Of a stretch of 64,000 nt of DNA, positions 50,236 through 59,462 are shown piece by piece. The DNA is from Pseudochelatococcus sp047501465. GTDB lineage: Bacteria > Pseudomonadota > Alphaproteobacteria > Rhizobiales > Beijerinckiaceae. Every line of letters starts with the position of its first letter. Positions within the stretch are counted from its first letter, which is position 1. The notes under the pieces are model-generated. The model did not search any database. It saw nothing but the letters and a program-made list of their open reading frames with translations, and had not been told where the DNA came from. Location of the stretch: NCBI RefSeq assembly GCF_047501465.1, contig NZ_JAZDRL010000002.1, positions 1,116,001 to 1,180,000 of the forward strand, written 5' to 3'. A program made the position numbers and the translations under genes.

Positions 50236-51768
50236 ATGAGTAATGTATCAAAATATAATAAGTTATCAAATGTTACTTCCAATGATGAAACGTGTTCCCG
50301 TGAGGTGCGCAGTCCTAAGGGGGGATTTGTATCATGCGCTTGCGTTCAGGCAGAAAAATCAATTCTCCAGAATACCCCTTCTTATATCAGTGGTAGTGTT
50401 TCACAAAATAATACTCTTGCAGTAGAGTTATTATCTGTAAGTAGTGCAAGTCATGTCTCTAAACAGTATGAAGAGAAGAATGCGATCATTATTCCTGATG
50501 CCGGCAGTATCAGCTTGTGCTCGGAGGCTGATCAGGATGCATCATGCTCATTTAACAAATCGCTTCTTTCTAGACCAGAAACCCCAAAGCGGACATCCCA
50601 AACAGTATGCTTGTTGCCGATGACACCGCTGCAGAAAAGCTATTCCGATACGCCTAGCTCCAAAAAGAAAGCTAAAGGTGAAGAAAACCCTGATATCATT
50701 AATAAAAGTGATATTGATGCAGATGATATTTACAGCTTCAATGATTGCATCAATGATCTTAACAAGCATCCTGAGGGGAATGATGCTCTTAGGATTGATA
50801 AATTATCATCCAAGTTGCGTGGGCATTTTAGTGTATTACCAAGAAAAATAATAGATATTTATAATGAATTCAATAAGATGGCGGCAGAAATTTTAGCTGA
50901 GAATTCTTATAATGGAATTCAAATGTTTTTTGTTGAACGGAAAGAGGGAAAGCATAAAAATGGAAAGCCCAAAATCAGTTATAAAATAATCAAAAATCCA
51001 GAACTTGAAATATATATAGACCAAAATGATTTTGTTTATTCTAATAAATGTAAGGAATTAGAGAAAAAAATTAAAAATTACGAGGAAAAGATTAGCAAGT
51101 CCCAAAGTGAAATTCGGGTGGAAGCTAAGCAGGAGCGAGCTGGTGTTAAAAATACTGGATTAGATGAAATTTTCCAAACTTCAGAAACTATTGAGTTTTT
51201 TTATCGATCCGCGGGTGTCATTAAAGGAGTAAAATCTTTTTCTGAAGACAGTAATGGTATGAAATATACTTGGTTAGATTGCCAAAAAGATTTTCGTTTG
51301 CCTACAGGTGTTGTTATATTTACCAATGGCGCGGGGCATAGTGGGGCTTTATTTTCTAAAGAAGGGTATAAGGGATTATTGACAAAGGGGCAGGATTCTT
51401 TCCACCGTGAACGCAATGCTGTAATTCTAAAAAGTAAAAATCCTTTTGGCGCGATAATAAGAGCTTTGAAATATATGAGATTTGGAAATATTATAGAAAA
51501 AGATAAGACTAGAGATAAATCTATAAGGATGCCAAGCACAGATGAGTTTTTAAAGGGGGGTATGTATGAATCTCCCACATATAATACGTCTGGTTATGAT
51601 TATTTTAATCTAGAGAACCGCAAGAATAATGTTAAACAGAAAATTACCAGTGTGCGTAATGGAACACGAGATATCCATAAAGTAATTTTCCCGCTTGCAC
51701 AACAAAATGGAGATACTATGTCTCACTATTCTCAAAATACAGATTATTCTTTTCTTCATGAACCCTAA
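50236..51768 (+). CDS. AT-rich orphan protein, effector-like
   Basis: A 510-residue intact protein of no family I recognise. There is no signal peptide or membrane helix. Residues 1 to about 170 are polar, rich in Ser, Asn, Asp and Thr, with a basic patch SSKKKAKGEE near 146-155 like a nuclear localisation signal. A predicted coiled coil lies near 272-305 (CKELEKKIKNYEEKISKSQS). Residues about 310-425 look globular (FFYRSAGVIKGVKSFSEDSN, then LPTGVVIFTNGAGHSGALFS). Codon use is AT-rich and unlike the core genes, so transfer is likely. It is the only long intact frame in a decayed island. A secreted host-directed effector is a possible reading, not shown. Confidence 0.65.
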   Translation: MSNVSKYNKLSNVTSNDETCSREVRSPKGGFVSCACVQAEKSILQNTPSYISGSVSQNNTLAVELLSVSSASHVSKQYEEKNAIIIPDAGSISLCSEADQDASCSFNKSLLSRPETPKRTSQTVCLLPMTPLQKSYSDTPSSKKKAKGEENPDIINKSDIDADDIYSFNDCINDLNKHPEGNDALRIDKLSSKLRGHFSVLPRKIIDIYNEFNKMAAEILAENSYNGIQMFFVERKEGKHKNGKPKISYKIIKNPELEIYIDQNDFVYSNKCKELEKKIKNYEEKISKSQSEIRVEAKQERAGVKNTGLDEIFQTSETIEFFYRSAGVIKGVKSFSEDSNGMKYTWLDCQKDFRLPTGVVIFTNGAGHSGALFSKEGYKGLLTKGQDSFHRERNAVILKSKNPFGAIIRALKYMRFGNIIEKDKTRDKSIRMPSTDEFLKGGMYESPTYNTSGYDYFNLENRKNNVKQKITSVRNGTRDIHKVIFPLAQQNGDTMSHYSQNTDYSFLHEP

Positions 51769-52039
51769 AGGCATTTGATCCTATAAATTCGGGATTGAGG
51801 CCTTTATCAAGCTCAAGATCCTGAATTCATAAATTTGACCAGAGACCCAAGTTTCCTTCAACATTTCAAAGAAGCTTGGGGCTTTAATCTCGCCTCAAGT
51901 GGCGTGTTATTCTGTAGCCATTTTCATGTCGGATTTGGCGGGCATGACGTTCTCTTAACGATGAGTGAGGACTTTGCTTATTGCAATCCTCCCTCTATGT
52001 AGCGATCTCAACCTGGGGATGAGTCAGTGACAAAAACGA

Positions 52040-52620
52040 TGTTTCGTAAAGGCACTTGTCGCGGAAGATATCGTTGAAGCTTTCCACGAAGTTGTTTTGC
52101 CTCGGCTGTTCTGGCGCTACGTAGTGCCATTCAATGCAGGTCTACCGGCACCCTTGGAGGGTTGCCATTAAGGTCATTGGTGCCGTTGGGCTATGATAGT
52201 ATCGAGTTTTCGTATCATACGCAGACCCGATAGAGATGCGTCGACGACAGGTGCCAGACATTCACTCGCGAATTGAGGTTCCACTGTTCGGTTGCCTGTG
52301 ACGGCCATGTTTTGGTCGTCTCGTTCCCGGAGCCCGCTTGCGGCCATCAGATTTATGAACGGCGAGCTTTTCTTCCCGGCAGAGTCGCCGCATCTTTTCC
52401 AGATACATGGATGCAGCGATAACCGAAGCGATGGTACTTTGGCGCAATGCGCCTCGTGGATTCTCGAATGAGCACATCATCGGGCCGAGCGATGCAGTAT
52501 CCCACGCTCAACCAATCCACCACTAAGATTGCACATGCTCTACCCTGGATCACGTCGTGCTCTTTGCAGATATGGTTTACCGCATCCCGCCGTTCGCGCG
52601 GAGAAATGAGAATCAAGGTG
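52040..52620 (-). pseudogene. degraded IS3/IS407-type transposase remnant
   Basis: Pieces on the minus strand read like an IS3-family OrfB. An N-terminal piece (52353-52616) has SPRERRDAVNHICKEHDVIQ and KYHRFGYRCIHV. A second piece in another frame has MRRLCREEKLAVHKSDGRKR. Near 52060-52140 a third has IEWHYVAPEQPRQNNFVESF with NDIFRDKC. The DNA between the second and third pieces, including the DD part of the catalytic core, is largely lost or scrambled. It is a second, older IS insertion at the far side of the island and differs from the 46.6 kb element. Confidence 0.75.
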
Positions 52621-52753
52621 CTTTGACTGTATCTGGCAGCCAGCTATAGAGGGGAAATCAGGAACAAAGGAGTATCCAACCTAATTTAAAGGCGGTTGAA
52701 GAGTTGGATGCTTATTTAAAAAACGCAATTAAATCAATGACATAGAATGTCTA

Positions 52754-52829
52754 TGGTGGGCCAGGAGGGACTCGAACCCCCAACCAGACCGTTATGAGCG
52801 GTCGGCTCTAACCATTGAGCTACTGGCCC
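52754..52829 (-). tRNA. tRNA-Ile2 (CAT anticodon)
   Basis: A 76-base tRNA with acceptor GGGCCAG/CTGGCCC, D-arm TAGCTCAATGGTTAGAGC, anticodon loop CTCATAA (CAT), T-arm GGTTCGAGTCC and an encoded CCA. The CAT anticodon could mean Met, but the ATGGTTAGAGC D-arm and C-C-G-C-T-CAT-A-A anticodon arm fit the lysidine-modified isoleucine tRNA. It marks the return to core sequence after the island. Confidence 0.9.
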
Positions 52830-53345
52830 TTAATGAATAGCGAGAGAAAAATATCAACTCACTGTTTCATAGATATGCAACTATGGGTACATCAATCTTA
52901 GCTGAGAAGTGCATGCACATTTCAGCTTCATAATGCAAGCCACATAGTATCAAAACTCCGCATTTGCGTGAGCTTAAGTGTGCTATTAAGCTAAAATATC
53001 AACATAAATAGCAACACGATCATTTTTTGTCATAATGTCAGCCTAGCCGCAAGGCTGTTGACAAGCTTTTGGTGAAGCGCTCCTCAAAGGCCCAGTTTTC
53101 TCAGAGATTTTGCGCTATCCCTCATGAGGTCGCATTCATGACTCCGCTTTCTGGATTTTTTATGATAAGGAGCCAGCACGTTACCCTTCCTGTGCAGTTT
53201 GCGTCAACAATGGTCGTCATCATGACGATGTCATTGGGGGCGGATTAGTCATTTCGTAAGGGCCGCTTTAGTCGTACTTGTTTGCAAGCTCATAGTTAAA
53301 CAAACCGCCTTTGTTTCCGTTGCAGCTCAGGGATATTTCGCCTCA
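52830..53345. other. intergenic region upstream of the nucleoside transporter
   Basis: About 515 bases with no gene seen. A palindrome CGTCAT/ATGACG lies near 53215-53227. It probably holds the transporter promoter. I recognise no riboswitch. Confidence 0.4.
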
Positions 53346-54881
53346 ATGCCTGTTGCCACACCACGCCTTTCACTCGATGGGGTAACCAAGCGGTTTGGCG
53401 CGGTCGCGGCAAACAACGGGGTTTCATTTTCTGTCGATCCTGGCGAAATACATGCTCTTGTCGGTGAAAATGGCGCAGGTAAAAGTACGCTCGTTAAAAT
53501 TATTTATGGTCTGCTTAAGCCAGATGCAGGAACGATTCGCTGGAATGGTGATCTCATCACACCGGCCGATCCACGTGCCGCACGGCATCTCGGTATTGGT
53601 ATGGTGTTTCAGCATTTCTCGTTATTCGATGCATTCACCGTTGCCGAGAACATTGCTCTTGGACTCGATGAAGTAACAGATAGGCGATCGTTATCAGCGC
53701 GCATCGCCTCTATCTCCGCAAGCTATGGTTTGCCGCTGGATCCGGATCGCATCGTGGGAACGCTGTCCATGGGGGAGCGTCAGCGCGTTGAGATTGTGCG
53801 ATGCTTGCTGCAAAATCCGCAATTGCTTGTAATGGATGAACCTACTTCAGTGCTCACGCCGCAGGAAGCAGAGGCGTTATTTGCAACCCTTCGGAGATTG
53901 GCTGCAGAGGGCTGTTCTATTCTTTACATCAGCCATAAGCTGGATGAAATCCGCACCCTTTGCCAGCGCGCAACTGTGATGCGTGGCGGACAAGTCGTTG
54001 CATCATGTAGACCAGCTGAAGAGACCGCACGCTCGATGGCTGAAATGATGATTGGCGCGCAGTTGCGCACGGTCAAGCGTGTGGCGCATACACCGCAGGA
54101 AGGCGTATCGCCCCGGCTGACTGTCCGCGGATTGAGCCGCCCCGCTGGGGGGGCTTTTGGCGTTGCATTACATGATATCAGCTTCTCAGTCGCACCTGGT
54201 GAGATTTTGGGCGTTGCCGGTGTTGCAGGCAATGGTCAAAGCGAGTTAATTGAAGCGCTTGCGGGTGAATGGCGCGCTTTAGATGCCAATATGATTGCTG
54301 TCGATGGCTTGGCTGTTGCTAATTGTGGGCCTGATGCGCGTCGACGTGTGGGTTTTTTGACCTTGCCAGAGGAGCGCAATGGTCACGCAGCGGTTCCGGG
54401 CATGAGTCTTGTTGCGAACACCTTGCTATCAGCTCGTAAGCGTCTGGGCCTTTCGCGATGGGGCGTGTTGCGTCGTGGTGCTACAAAACGTTTCGCGCAA
54501 AAGATCGTCAAAGCTTTTGATGTGCGCACTTTTGGCGTTGAAGTTCCGGCTTCCAGCCTTTCTGGCGGTAACCTACAGAAATTTGTTGTTGGACGTGAGG
54601 TTCTGCAAAAGCCTTCCATTTTCGTTGTAGCACAACCCACCTGGGGGGTTGATGCAGGAGCTGCTGCGGCAATTCACGCAGCTCTCGGAGAGCTGGCGCG
54701 GGAAGGTGCTGCGATTGTGATTGTGTCGCAGGATCTTGATGAGCTGCTGTCGCTGACTGATCGGATAGCGGTTATCAGCGAAGGCCGTTTGTCGCGCACA
54801 TTGGAAACGGCGCAGGTTACGGTGGATGAAATCGGCCTGTTAATGGGTGGGGCTGACGGGAGCACACGTGATGCCGCTTAA
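53346..54881 (+). CDS. nucleoside-type ABC transporter, ATP-binding protein
   Basis: A 511-residue ATPase with two fused ABC domains, as in sugar and nucleoside importers (RbsA/YufO type). Domain 1 has Walker A LVGENGAGKSTLVKII, signature LSMGERQRVEIVR and Walker B LLVMDEPTSVLTPQE. Domain 2 has the usual degenerate Walker A GVAGNGQSELIEALAG and signature LSGGNLQKFVVGRE. Together with two permeases and a BMP-family binding protein it forms an importer likely to carry purine nucleosides. It overlaps the first permease by 11 bases. Confidence 0.93.
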   Translation: MPVATPRLSLDGVTKRFGAVAANNGVSFSVDPGEIHALVGENGAGKSTLVKIIYGLLKPDAGTIRWNGDLITPADPRAARHLGIGMVFQHFSLFDAFTVAENIALGLDEVTDRRSLSARIASISASYGLPLDPDRIVGTLSMGERQRVEIVRCLLQNPQLLVMDEPTSVLTPQEAEALFATLRRLAAEGCSILYISHKLDEIRTLCQRATVMRGGQVVASCRPAEETARSMAEMMIGAQLRTVKRVAHTPQEGVSPRLTVRGLSRPAGGAFGVALHDISFSVAPGEILGVAGVAGNGQSELIEALAGEWRALDANMIAVDGLAVANCGPDARRRVGFLTLPEERNGHAAVPGMSLVANTLLSARKRLGLSRWGVLRRGATKRFAQKIVKAFDVRTFGVEVPASSLSGGNLQKFVVGREVLQKPSIFVVAQPTWGVDAGAAAAIHAALGELAREGAAIVIVSQDLDELLSLTDRIAVISEGRLSRTLETAQVTVDEIGLLMGGADGSTRDAA

Positions 54882-55953
54882 ATTTGAACGTCGATCCAAT
54901 AAGAAATGGCAGCTTTATGCCGCTCCCGTATTTGCAGTATTGATGACGGTTGCTACAGGATTTGCGCTGTTTTGGGCGCTTGGGCTGGAGCCAATGGCTA
55001 CGCTCTATCAATTCCTTATCGCCCCGCTATTAACATTCCAGAATGTAACTGAGCTTGGTGTGAAAGGCGCACCTTTAGCGCTGATCGCAACCGGGCTTGC
55101 TATTGGCTTTCGCGCAAATGTTTGGAATATCGGCGCTGAAGGACAGCTGACGTTGGGAGCGATTGCTGCAGGTGGGGTCGCACTCGCTTTTTGGAATGAA
55201 TCCGCATGGTGGATTCTGCCTCTTATGATTGCAGCATCTATAGTGGGGGGCATGGTGTGGGCATCCATTCCAGCGTTCCTCAAAACGCGTTTTGGCGTCA
55301 ATGAAATCCTTACCAGTCTGATGCTGACATATGTTGCCATGCTAATTCTTCAGATGCTGGTGTTTGGGCCATGGAAAGATCCGGATGGCTTTAATTATCC
55401 GCAGACGCGCCTGTTTTCCGAGGCAGAATTGCTACCAATCATCATTGAGGGAACACGCTTGCATATTGGAGCGCCCGTTGCTCTTTTTGTGGCGCTCATT
55501 GCATGGTTTCTTATGAAGCGTACTGTGATTGGCTTTCAGATTGCTGTTGTAGGTGATGCGCCCCAGGCGGCGCGCTTTGCTGGTTTTAATGCACGACAGA
55601 TGACGTGGCTGGCTTTTCTGATCGGTGGTGGCGCTGCAGGGATGGCGGGTGCCTTCGAAGCAGCGGGGCCGATTGGGCAGCTGGTTCCTGTGCTTACCCC
55701 AGGCTACGGTTTTACAGCGATTATTGTTGCGTTTCTTGGCAGATTAAATCCGCTTGGCATTGTTGTGGCAGCTCTTTTGATGGCGCTCACCTATATCGGT
55801 GGTGAGAATGCCCAAATTACAGCTGGGCTGCCGCAACCTGCAGTTGGTGTATTTCAAGGGTTGTTGCTGTTTTATCTGCTGGCGGCAGATGGTTTATTGC
55901 AGTTTCGGATACGGCTCGTTGCGCCGGTGACCCGCTCAGGAGCGGTATCATGA
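54871..55953 (+). CDS. nucleoside-type ABC transporter permease 1
   Basis: A 360-residue permease of the BPD_transp_2 family with about nine hydrophobic helices. Helix motifs include MTVATGFALFWALGLEPMAT, LGVKGAPLALIATGLAIGFR, NVWNIGAEGQLTLGAIAAGG and the coupling-loop stretch AARFAGFNARQMTWLAFLIG. NxWNIGAEGQ is typical of the YufP/NupB branch. The ATG at 54871 is chosen because GGGAG lies upstream; an earlier in-frame codon at 54847 is inside the ATPase gene. It overlaps the second permease by 4 bases. Confidence 0.92.
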   Translation: MPLKFERRSNKKWQLYAAPVFAVLMTVATGFALFWALGLEPMATLYQFLIAPLLTFQNVTELGVKGAPLALIATGLAIGFRANVWNIGAEGQLTLGAIAAGGVALAFWNESAWWILPLMIAASIVGGMVWASIPAFLKTRFGVNEILTSLMLTYVAMLILQMLVFGPWKDPDGFNYPQTRLFSEAELLPIIIEGTRLHIGAPVALFVALIAWFLMKRTVIGFQIAVVGDAPQAARFAGFNARQMTWLAFLIGGGAAGMAGAFEAAGPIGQLVPVLTPGYGFTAIIVAFLGRLNPLGIVVAALLMALTYIGGENAQITAGLPQPAVGVFQGLLLFYLLAADGLLQFRIRLVAPVTRSGAVS

Positions 55954-56876
55954 TGGAGCTTGCTATCGCTATCATGGTAGCTGTGATCAGTGCCGCGACG
56001 CCGTTGTTGCTGGCTGCAACCGGTGAGCTGGTTGTTGAGCGTGCGGGTGTGCTTAACCTTGGCATCGAAGGTATGATGCTGATGGGGGCAATGGCCGGGT
56101 TTGCCGCAATGTTTTTGAGCGGTTCGCATATTGCCGGATTGGCTGCAGCCATTATTGCTGGCGTGCTTATGGCATCTGTATTTGCTTTCCTTACGTTGAC
56201 TCTGTCCGCCAACCAGGTGGCATCAGGCTTGGCGCTAACCATTTTCGGTATTGGTTTATCTGCCTTGATTGGTAGCGCATATGTTGGGCAGCCGGTGACT
56301 GCGTTACCGAAGTTAAATGTTGTCGGCCTTACAGATCTACCTGTGCTTGGACCGCTTCTTTTCAGCCATGATGGGTTGGTTTACTTCTCGATGGTGATGA
56401 TACCTGCGGTGTGGTGGTTCCTTAACCGCAGCCGCGCTGGGTTGAAGCTTCGGGCTGTTGGCGAATCTGCTGAGGCTGCGCATGCGTTAGGGCACCCAGT
56501 CATTGCAATACGTTATGCCGCAACCTTGTTTGGTGGAGCAATGGCTGGTCTGGCCGGGGCTTTTCTATCGTTATCTTATACACCTATGTGGGCTGTTGGC
56601 ATGACAGCTGGCCGTGGTTGGATTGCGCTGGCATTGGTGGTTTTTGCGGCGTGGAAGCCTTGGCGGCTTCTTATAGGCGCTTACCTGTTCGGAGGCGTCG
56701 GAATTTTCCAGCTGCATGTACAAGGCGCCTGGGGACTTCCGTCTGAGCTGTTCTCAATGCTACCCTACGTGGCAACCATCGTTGTGCTCACGATCATCTC
56801 AATTAGTTCGACACGCCAAAAAAATGGTGGTGGGACGCCAGCCGCTTTAGGTAAACCTTTTCGCGCATCTATTTAA
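55950..56876 (+). CDS. nucleoside-type ABC transporter permease 2
   Basis: A 308-residue permease of the same family (YufQ/NupC branch). ATPLLLAATGELVVERAGVL followed by NLGIEGMMLMGAMAGFAAMF is the conserved N-terminal part, and AVGESAEAAHALGHPVIAIR with YAATLFGGAMAGLAGAFLSL is the coupling loop and later helices. About eight helices are seen. Its ATG overlaps the stop of permease 1, so the two are made together. The binding-protein gene follows after 233 bases. Confidence 0.92.
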   Translation: MMELAIAIMVAVISAATPLLLAATGELVVERAGVLNLGIEGMMLMGAMAGFAAMFLSGSHIAGLAAAIIAGVLMASVFAFLTLTLSANQVASGLALTIFGIGLSALIGSAYVGQPVTALPKLNVVGLTDLPVLGPLLFSHDGLVYFSMVMIPAVWWFLNRSRAGLKLRAVGESAEAAHALGHPVIAIRYAATLFGGAMAGLAGAFLSLSYTPMWAVGMTAGRGWIALALVVFAAWKPWRLLIGAYLFGGVGIFQLHVQGAWGLPSELFSMLPYVATIVVLTIISISSTRQKNGGGTPAALGKPFRASI

Positions 56877-57109
56877 TAACGTAGCATCATTTATGCCTGC
56901 TAAGGTGCTTATGGTCGGGGATTGCTTGTATTATTATTCTGAGCATCCCCTGATCGGTTCCAATAATTTCCTCTTGCTAAAAAAACCAAAGGCTTATTAT
57001 AGCAATCCGATATGACAAAAAAGTCGTATCATGCGTTTTTTCATACAAACGTCTCGCAAAATTGTATATGCATCATGGCACATGGTCCACGCTTCCTGAG
57101 GGAACCCAG

Positions 57110-58225
57110 ATGTCTGAAAAGATGCCTTTAACATCGCGCTCTACGATGGCTCTGCCTTTATCGCGCCGCTCATTGATTGTTGGCGCGGGGGCTGCGGCTG
57201 CAACTTTGGCGGGTGCGCGAGCCAGCTTTGCGGCAGACCCACTCAAAATTGGTTTTGTTTATATTGGCCCTGTTGGTGACCACGGCTATAGCTATTCCCA
57301 TGATCAAGGGCGCAAAGCGGTCGAAGCAGAGTTCGGTGACAAGGTTAAGGTCACTTTCGTCGAAAACGTCAACGATGGCCCGGATTCTGAACGTGTTATT
57401 CGCCAGCTGGCGGCGGCAGGTAATGATCTGATTTTTTCAACATCATTTGGATTTATGCAGCCGACCATTCGAGTCGCTCGCCAATTTCCAAAAACGAAAT
57501 TTGAGCACGCTACAGGTTATATGAGAGCCAACAATGTTGGTACCTATAATGGCCGTTTCTATGAGGGACGTGCGGTGCTTGGCACCATTGCCGGCCTTGT
57601 TTCGAAAACCGGCGTTGTAGGTTATGTCGCATCATTCCCAATTCCGGAAGTGATCATGGGTATCAATGCGTTTACCCTGGCTGCTCAGAAGGTGCGCCCT
57701 GATATTAAGGTCAAGGTTATCTGGCTGAATTCGTGGTACGATCCAGGTAAGGAAGCAGATGCAGCCAAGGCGCTGATCGATGGTGGGGCAGATATTATTG
57801 CCCAGCATGTCGATAGCCCGGCTGCGATGCAGGTGGCTGAGGCAAGGGGTGCTTTTGCATTCGGCCAGGCCAACGATATGATCCGCTTTGCGCCCAAAGC
57901 GCATCTTACAGCAATCGTTTATGATTGGGCGCCTTATTACATTGAACGTGTGAAGCGCGTATTGGATGGCACGTGGGCATCTGATGATACGTGGTGGGGG
58001 CTGAAGCAAGGGCTAATCAAGATAGCGCCTTATAATCCTGCGCTGTCTGAGGATGTGCGTAAGCAGGCCGATACGGTGAAGGATGCGATTGCTAATGGCA
58101 CGTTGCATCCATTCACTGGTCCCATCAAGGACCAGAAAGGTGCGGTGCGCGTTCCTGCTGGCGAGACAATGAGTGACGCTGATCTGCTGAAGATTGATTG
58201 GTTGGTGGAAGGCGTTCAAAGCTGA
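57110..58225 (+). CDS. BMP-family nucleoside-binding protein
   Basis: A 371-residue periplasmic substrate-binding protein of the Bmp/Med family. The N-terminus has a twin-arginine type signal (LSRRSLIVGAGAAAATLAGA, cleavage after FAA) rather than a lipobox. The mature part has KIGFVYIGPVGDHGYSYSHD, FVENVNDGPDSERVIRQLA, IFSTSFGFMQPTIRVARQFP and GADIIAQHVDSPAAMQVAEA. This family binds purine nucleosides in several bacteria. The ATG at 57110 has GAGGGAA six bases before it; an in-frame ATG at 57062 lacks a site. A strong terminator closes the operon. Confidence 0.92.
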   Translation: MSEKMPLTSRSTMALPLSRRSLIVGAGAAAATLAGARASFAADPLKIGFVYIGPVGDHGYSYSHDQGRKAVEAEFGDKVKVTFVENVNDGPDSERVIRQLAAAGNDLIFSTSFGFMQPTIRVARQFPKTKFEHATGYMRANNVGTYNGRFYEGRAVLGTIAGLVSKTGVVGYVASFPIPEVIMGINAFTLAAQKVRPDIKVKVIWLNSWYDPGKEADAAKALIDGGADIIAQHVDSPAAMQVAEARGAFAFGQANDMIRFAPKAHLTAIVYDWAPYYIERVKRVLDGTWASDDTWWGLKQGLIKIAPYNPALSEDVRKQADTVKDAIANGTLHPFTGPIKDQKGAVRVPAGETMSDADLLKIDWLVEGVQS

Positions 58226-58251
58226 GTTAAGCAAATAGATCAGTAAACTAT

Positions 58252-58296
58252 ATGGCTCCGATTGAATGCTTTCATCTAATCGGGGCCATTTTATTG
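58252..58296 (+). terminator. intrinsic terminator of the nucleoside transporter operon
   Basis: Arms ATGGCTCCGATT and AATCGGGGCCAT (one mismatch) with a 14-base loop are followed by TTTTATT, 27 bases after the stop of the binding-protein gene. Confidence 0.88.
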
Positions 58297-58417
58297 TTTG
58301 AGGAAGCTCTGAGAATTTATCAGGTGGTTAAAAAGGCTCCCTGTGGGGAGCGTTAAGATAAATCTTATTTTTATAGAGTAATAATTGAGTGTCGATTTCT
58401 TGTGAAGGTTTATTTTA

Positions 58418-59398
58418 ATGTCGATGCCAAATTCAATCATGTCTGATCGTAAATATTTCATCGGGAATTGTTCTTTGATCCTTTTTGTTGATGAAGTATT
58501 TCGGATTGATGGGTGTCTGGCAAATGTAAATTATGATCGCGATATACTAAGAAGTTTTAGCGATGATTCTTATTTTCACCTTTTAAGAAAAAATTATTTT
58601 GGTAACTTACTTCACTTCGATATCATCCCGCCTGATGAAATTAAGGGAGCTACATGGTTTGTTAATGGTACGGAACTTGCGTATCTGAAGGCAGATTTGA
58701 AGCTCTTAATGGCAGAACGGCTTAAAAAAAGACTTGGAGCAGTATATTGCGAGTTTGAAGAACGGATGAGAAGCGAAACCCTTATAATGGGCGGGGGAAC
58801 CATAACTGTTAAGGATTTGCGCCATCTTCGCACGCTTGCGCACAATTTAGCTTATGTAGCTGATATTGCGACTGCTATTGACAGTTTCATTATGCGCAGA
58901 ACAGATATTTTAAGCAGCGAAGCAACCAATTGTAAGGTTTCAGCGCCCGTGTTGGCGTCTTCAATGAGCACGGTAGTGCAAACATGCGCTGCTGAAAATG
59001 GCCTATGTGAAACGTGTGCAGAACAGGAATTCAAGGCTGCATTTGGCGCAGATATAAAGGCTATTCTTAATACTTGCCCCAAAGAATATAGTGAAGGAAT
59101 TATTGTAAAACTGGAGCGCGCGGCACCTGAAATTAAAACGATGATTCATCGTTTCAGGACAATGAATGACACTTCAGCTAATAATGCAGAAAACCAGTCT
59201 GACCAAACAAGTTTGAGAAAAAATAGCTCAAGCTTTACTCCTGCTTTTGCATCAACCTCAGATGCGGATTTCAACGATTATATTGCGTCTGATGGTGTAT
59301 ATAATAATGCTCAACAACCATCGCTGTTTTATCGTTTTTTTTGTTGCTTCTTCTCGGAAGATAAAAATGTAGATTTAAACGAAGGATTGATTAACTAA
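58418..59398 (+). CDS. AT-rich orphan protein
   Basis: A 326-residue protein of no recognised family. GAAGGT lies eight bases before the ATG. The N-terminal 110 residues mix strands and helices (YFIGNCSLILFVDEVFRIDG, then LLHFDIIPPDEIKGATWFVN). A helical middle follows (VKDLRHLRTLAHNLAYVADI), with several Cys near 190-203. A Ser/Asn/Thr-rich linker leads to an aromatic and Cys-rich C-terminus, LFYRFFCCFFSEDKN. There is no signal peptide. Codon use is AT-rich beside GC-richer core genes, like the 510-residue orphan, which suggests transfer. The CCFF tail could sit on a membrane or be lipidated in a host; that is speculation. Confidence 0.65.
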   Translation: MSMPNSIMSDRKYFIGNCSLILFVDEVFRIDGCLANVNYDRDILRSFSDDSYFHLLRKNYFGNLLHFDIIPPDEIKGATWFVNGTELAYLKADLKLLMAERLKKRLGAVYCEFEERMRSETLIMGGGTITVKDLRHLRTLAHNLAYVADIATAIDSFIMRRTDILSSEATNCKVSAPVLASSMSTVVQTCAAENGLCETCAEQEFKAAFGADIKAILNTCPKEYSEGIIVKLERAAPEIKTMIHRFRTMNDTSANNAENQSDQTSLRKNSSSFTPAFASTSDADFNDYIASDGVYNNAQQPSLFYRFFCCFFSEDKNVDLNEGLIN

Positions 59399-59462
59399 GC
59401 GATAAACCTATCGGCATGGCTACTCTATCTGAAAAATTGGGGGCCCGCATTGTCTTTAGATG

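Noticed and set aside
45340..53345. Direct repeat of the tRNA-Phe 3' end marking the far end of the element
   Set aside because: Read by eye through the region, no copy of the CTCCGGGCACCA end was found; attR may be lost or too short to see.
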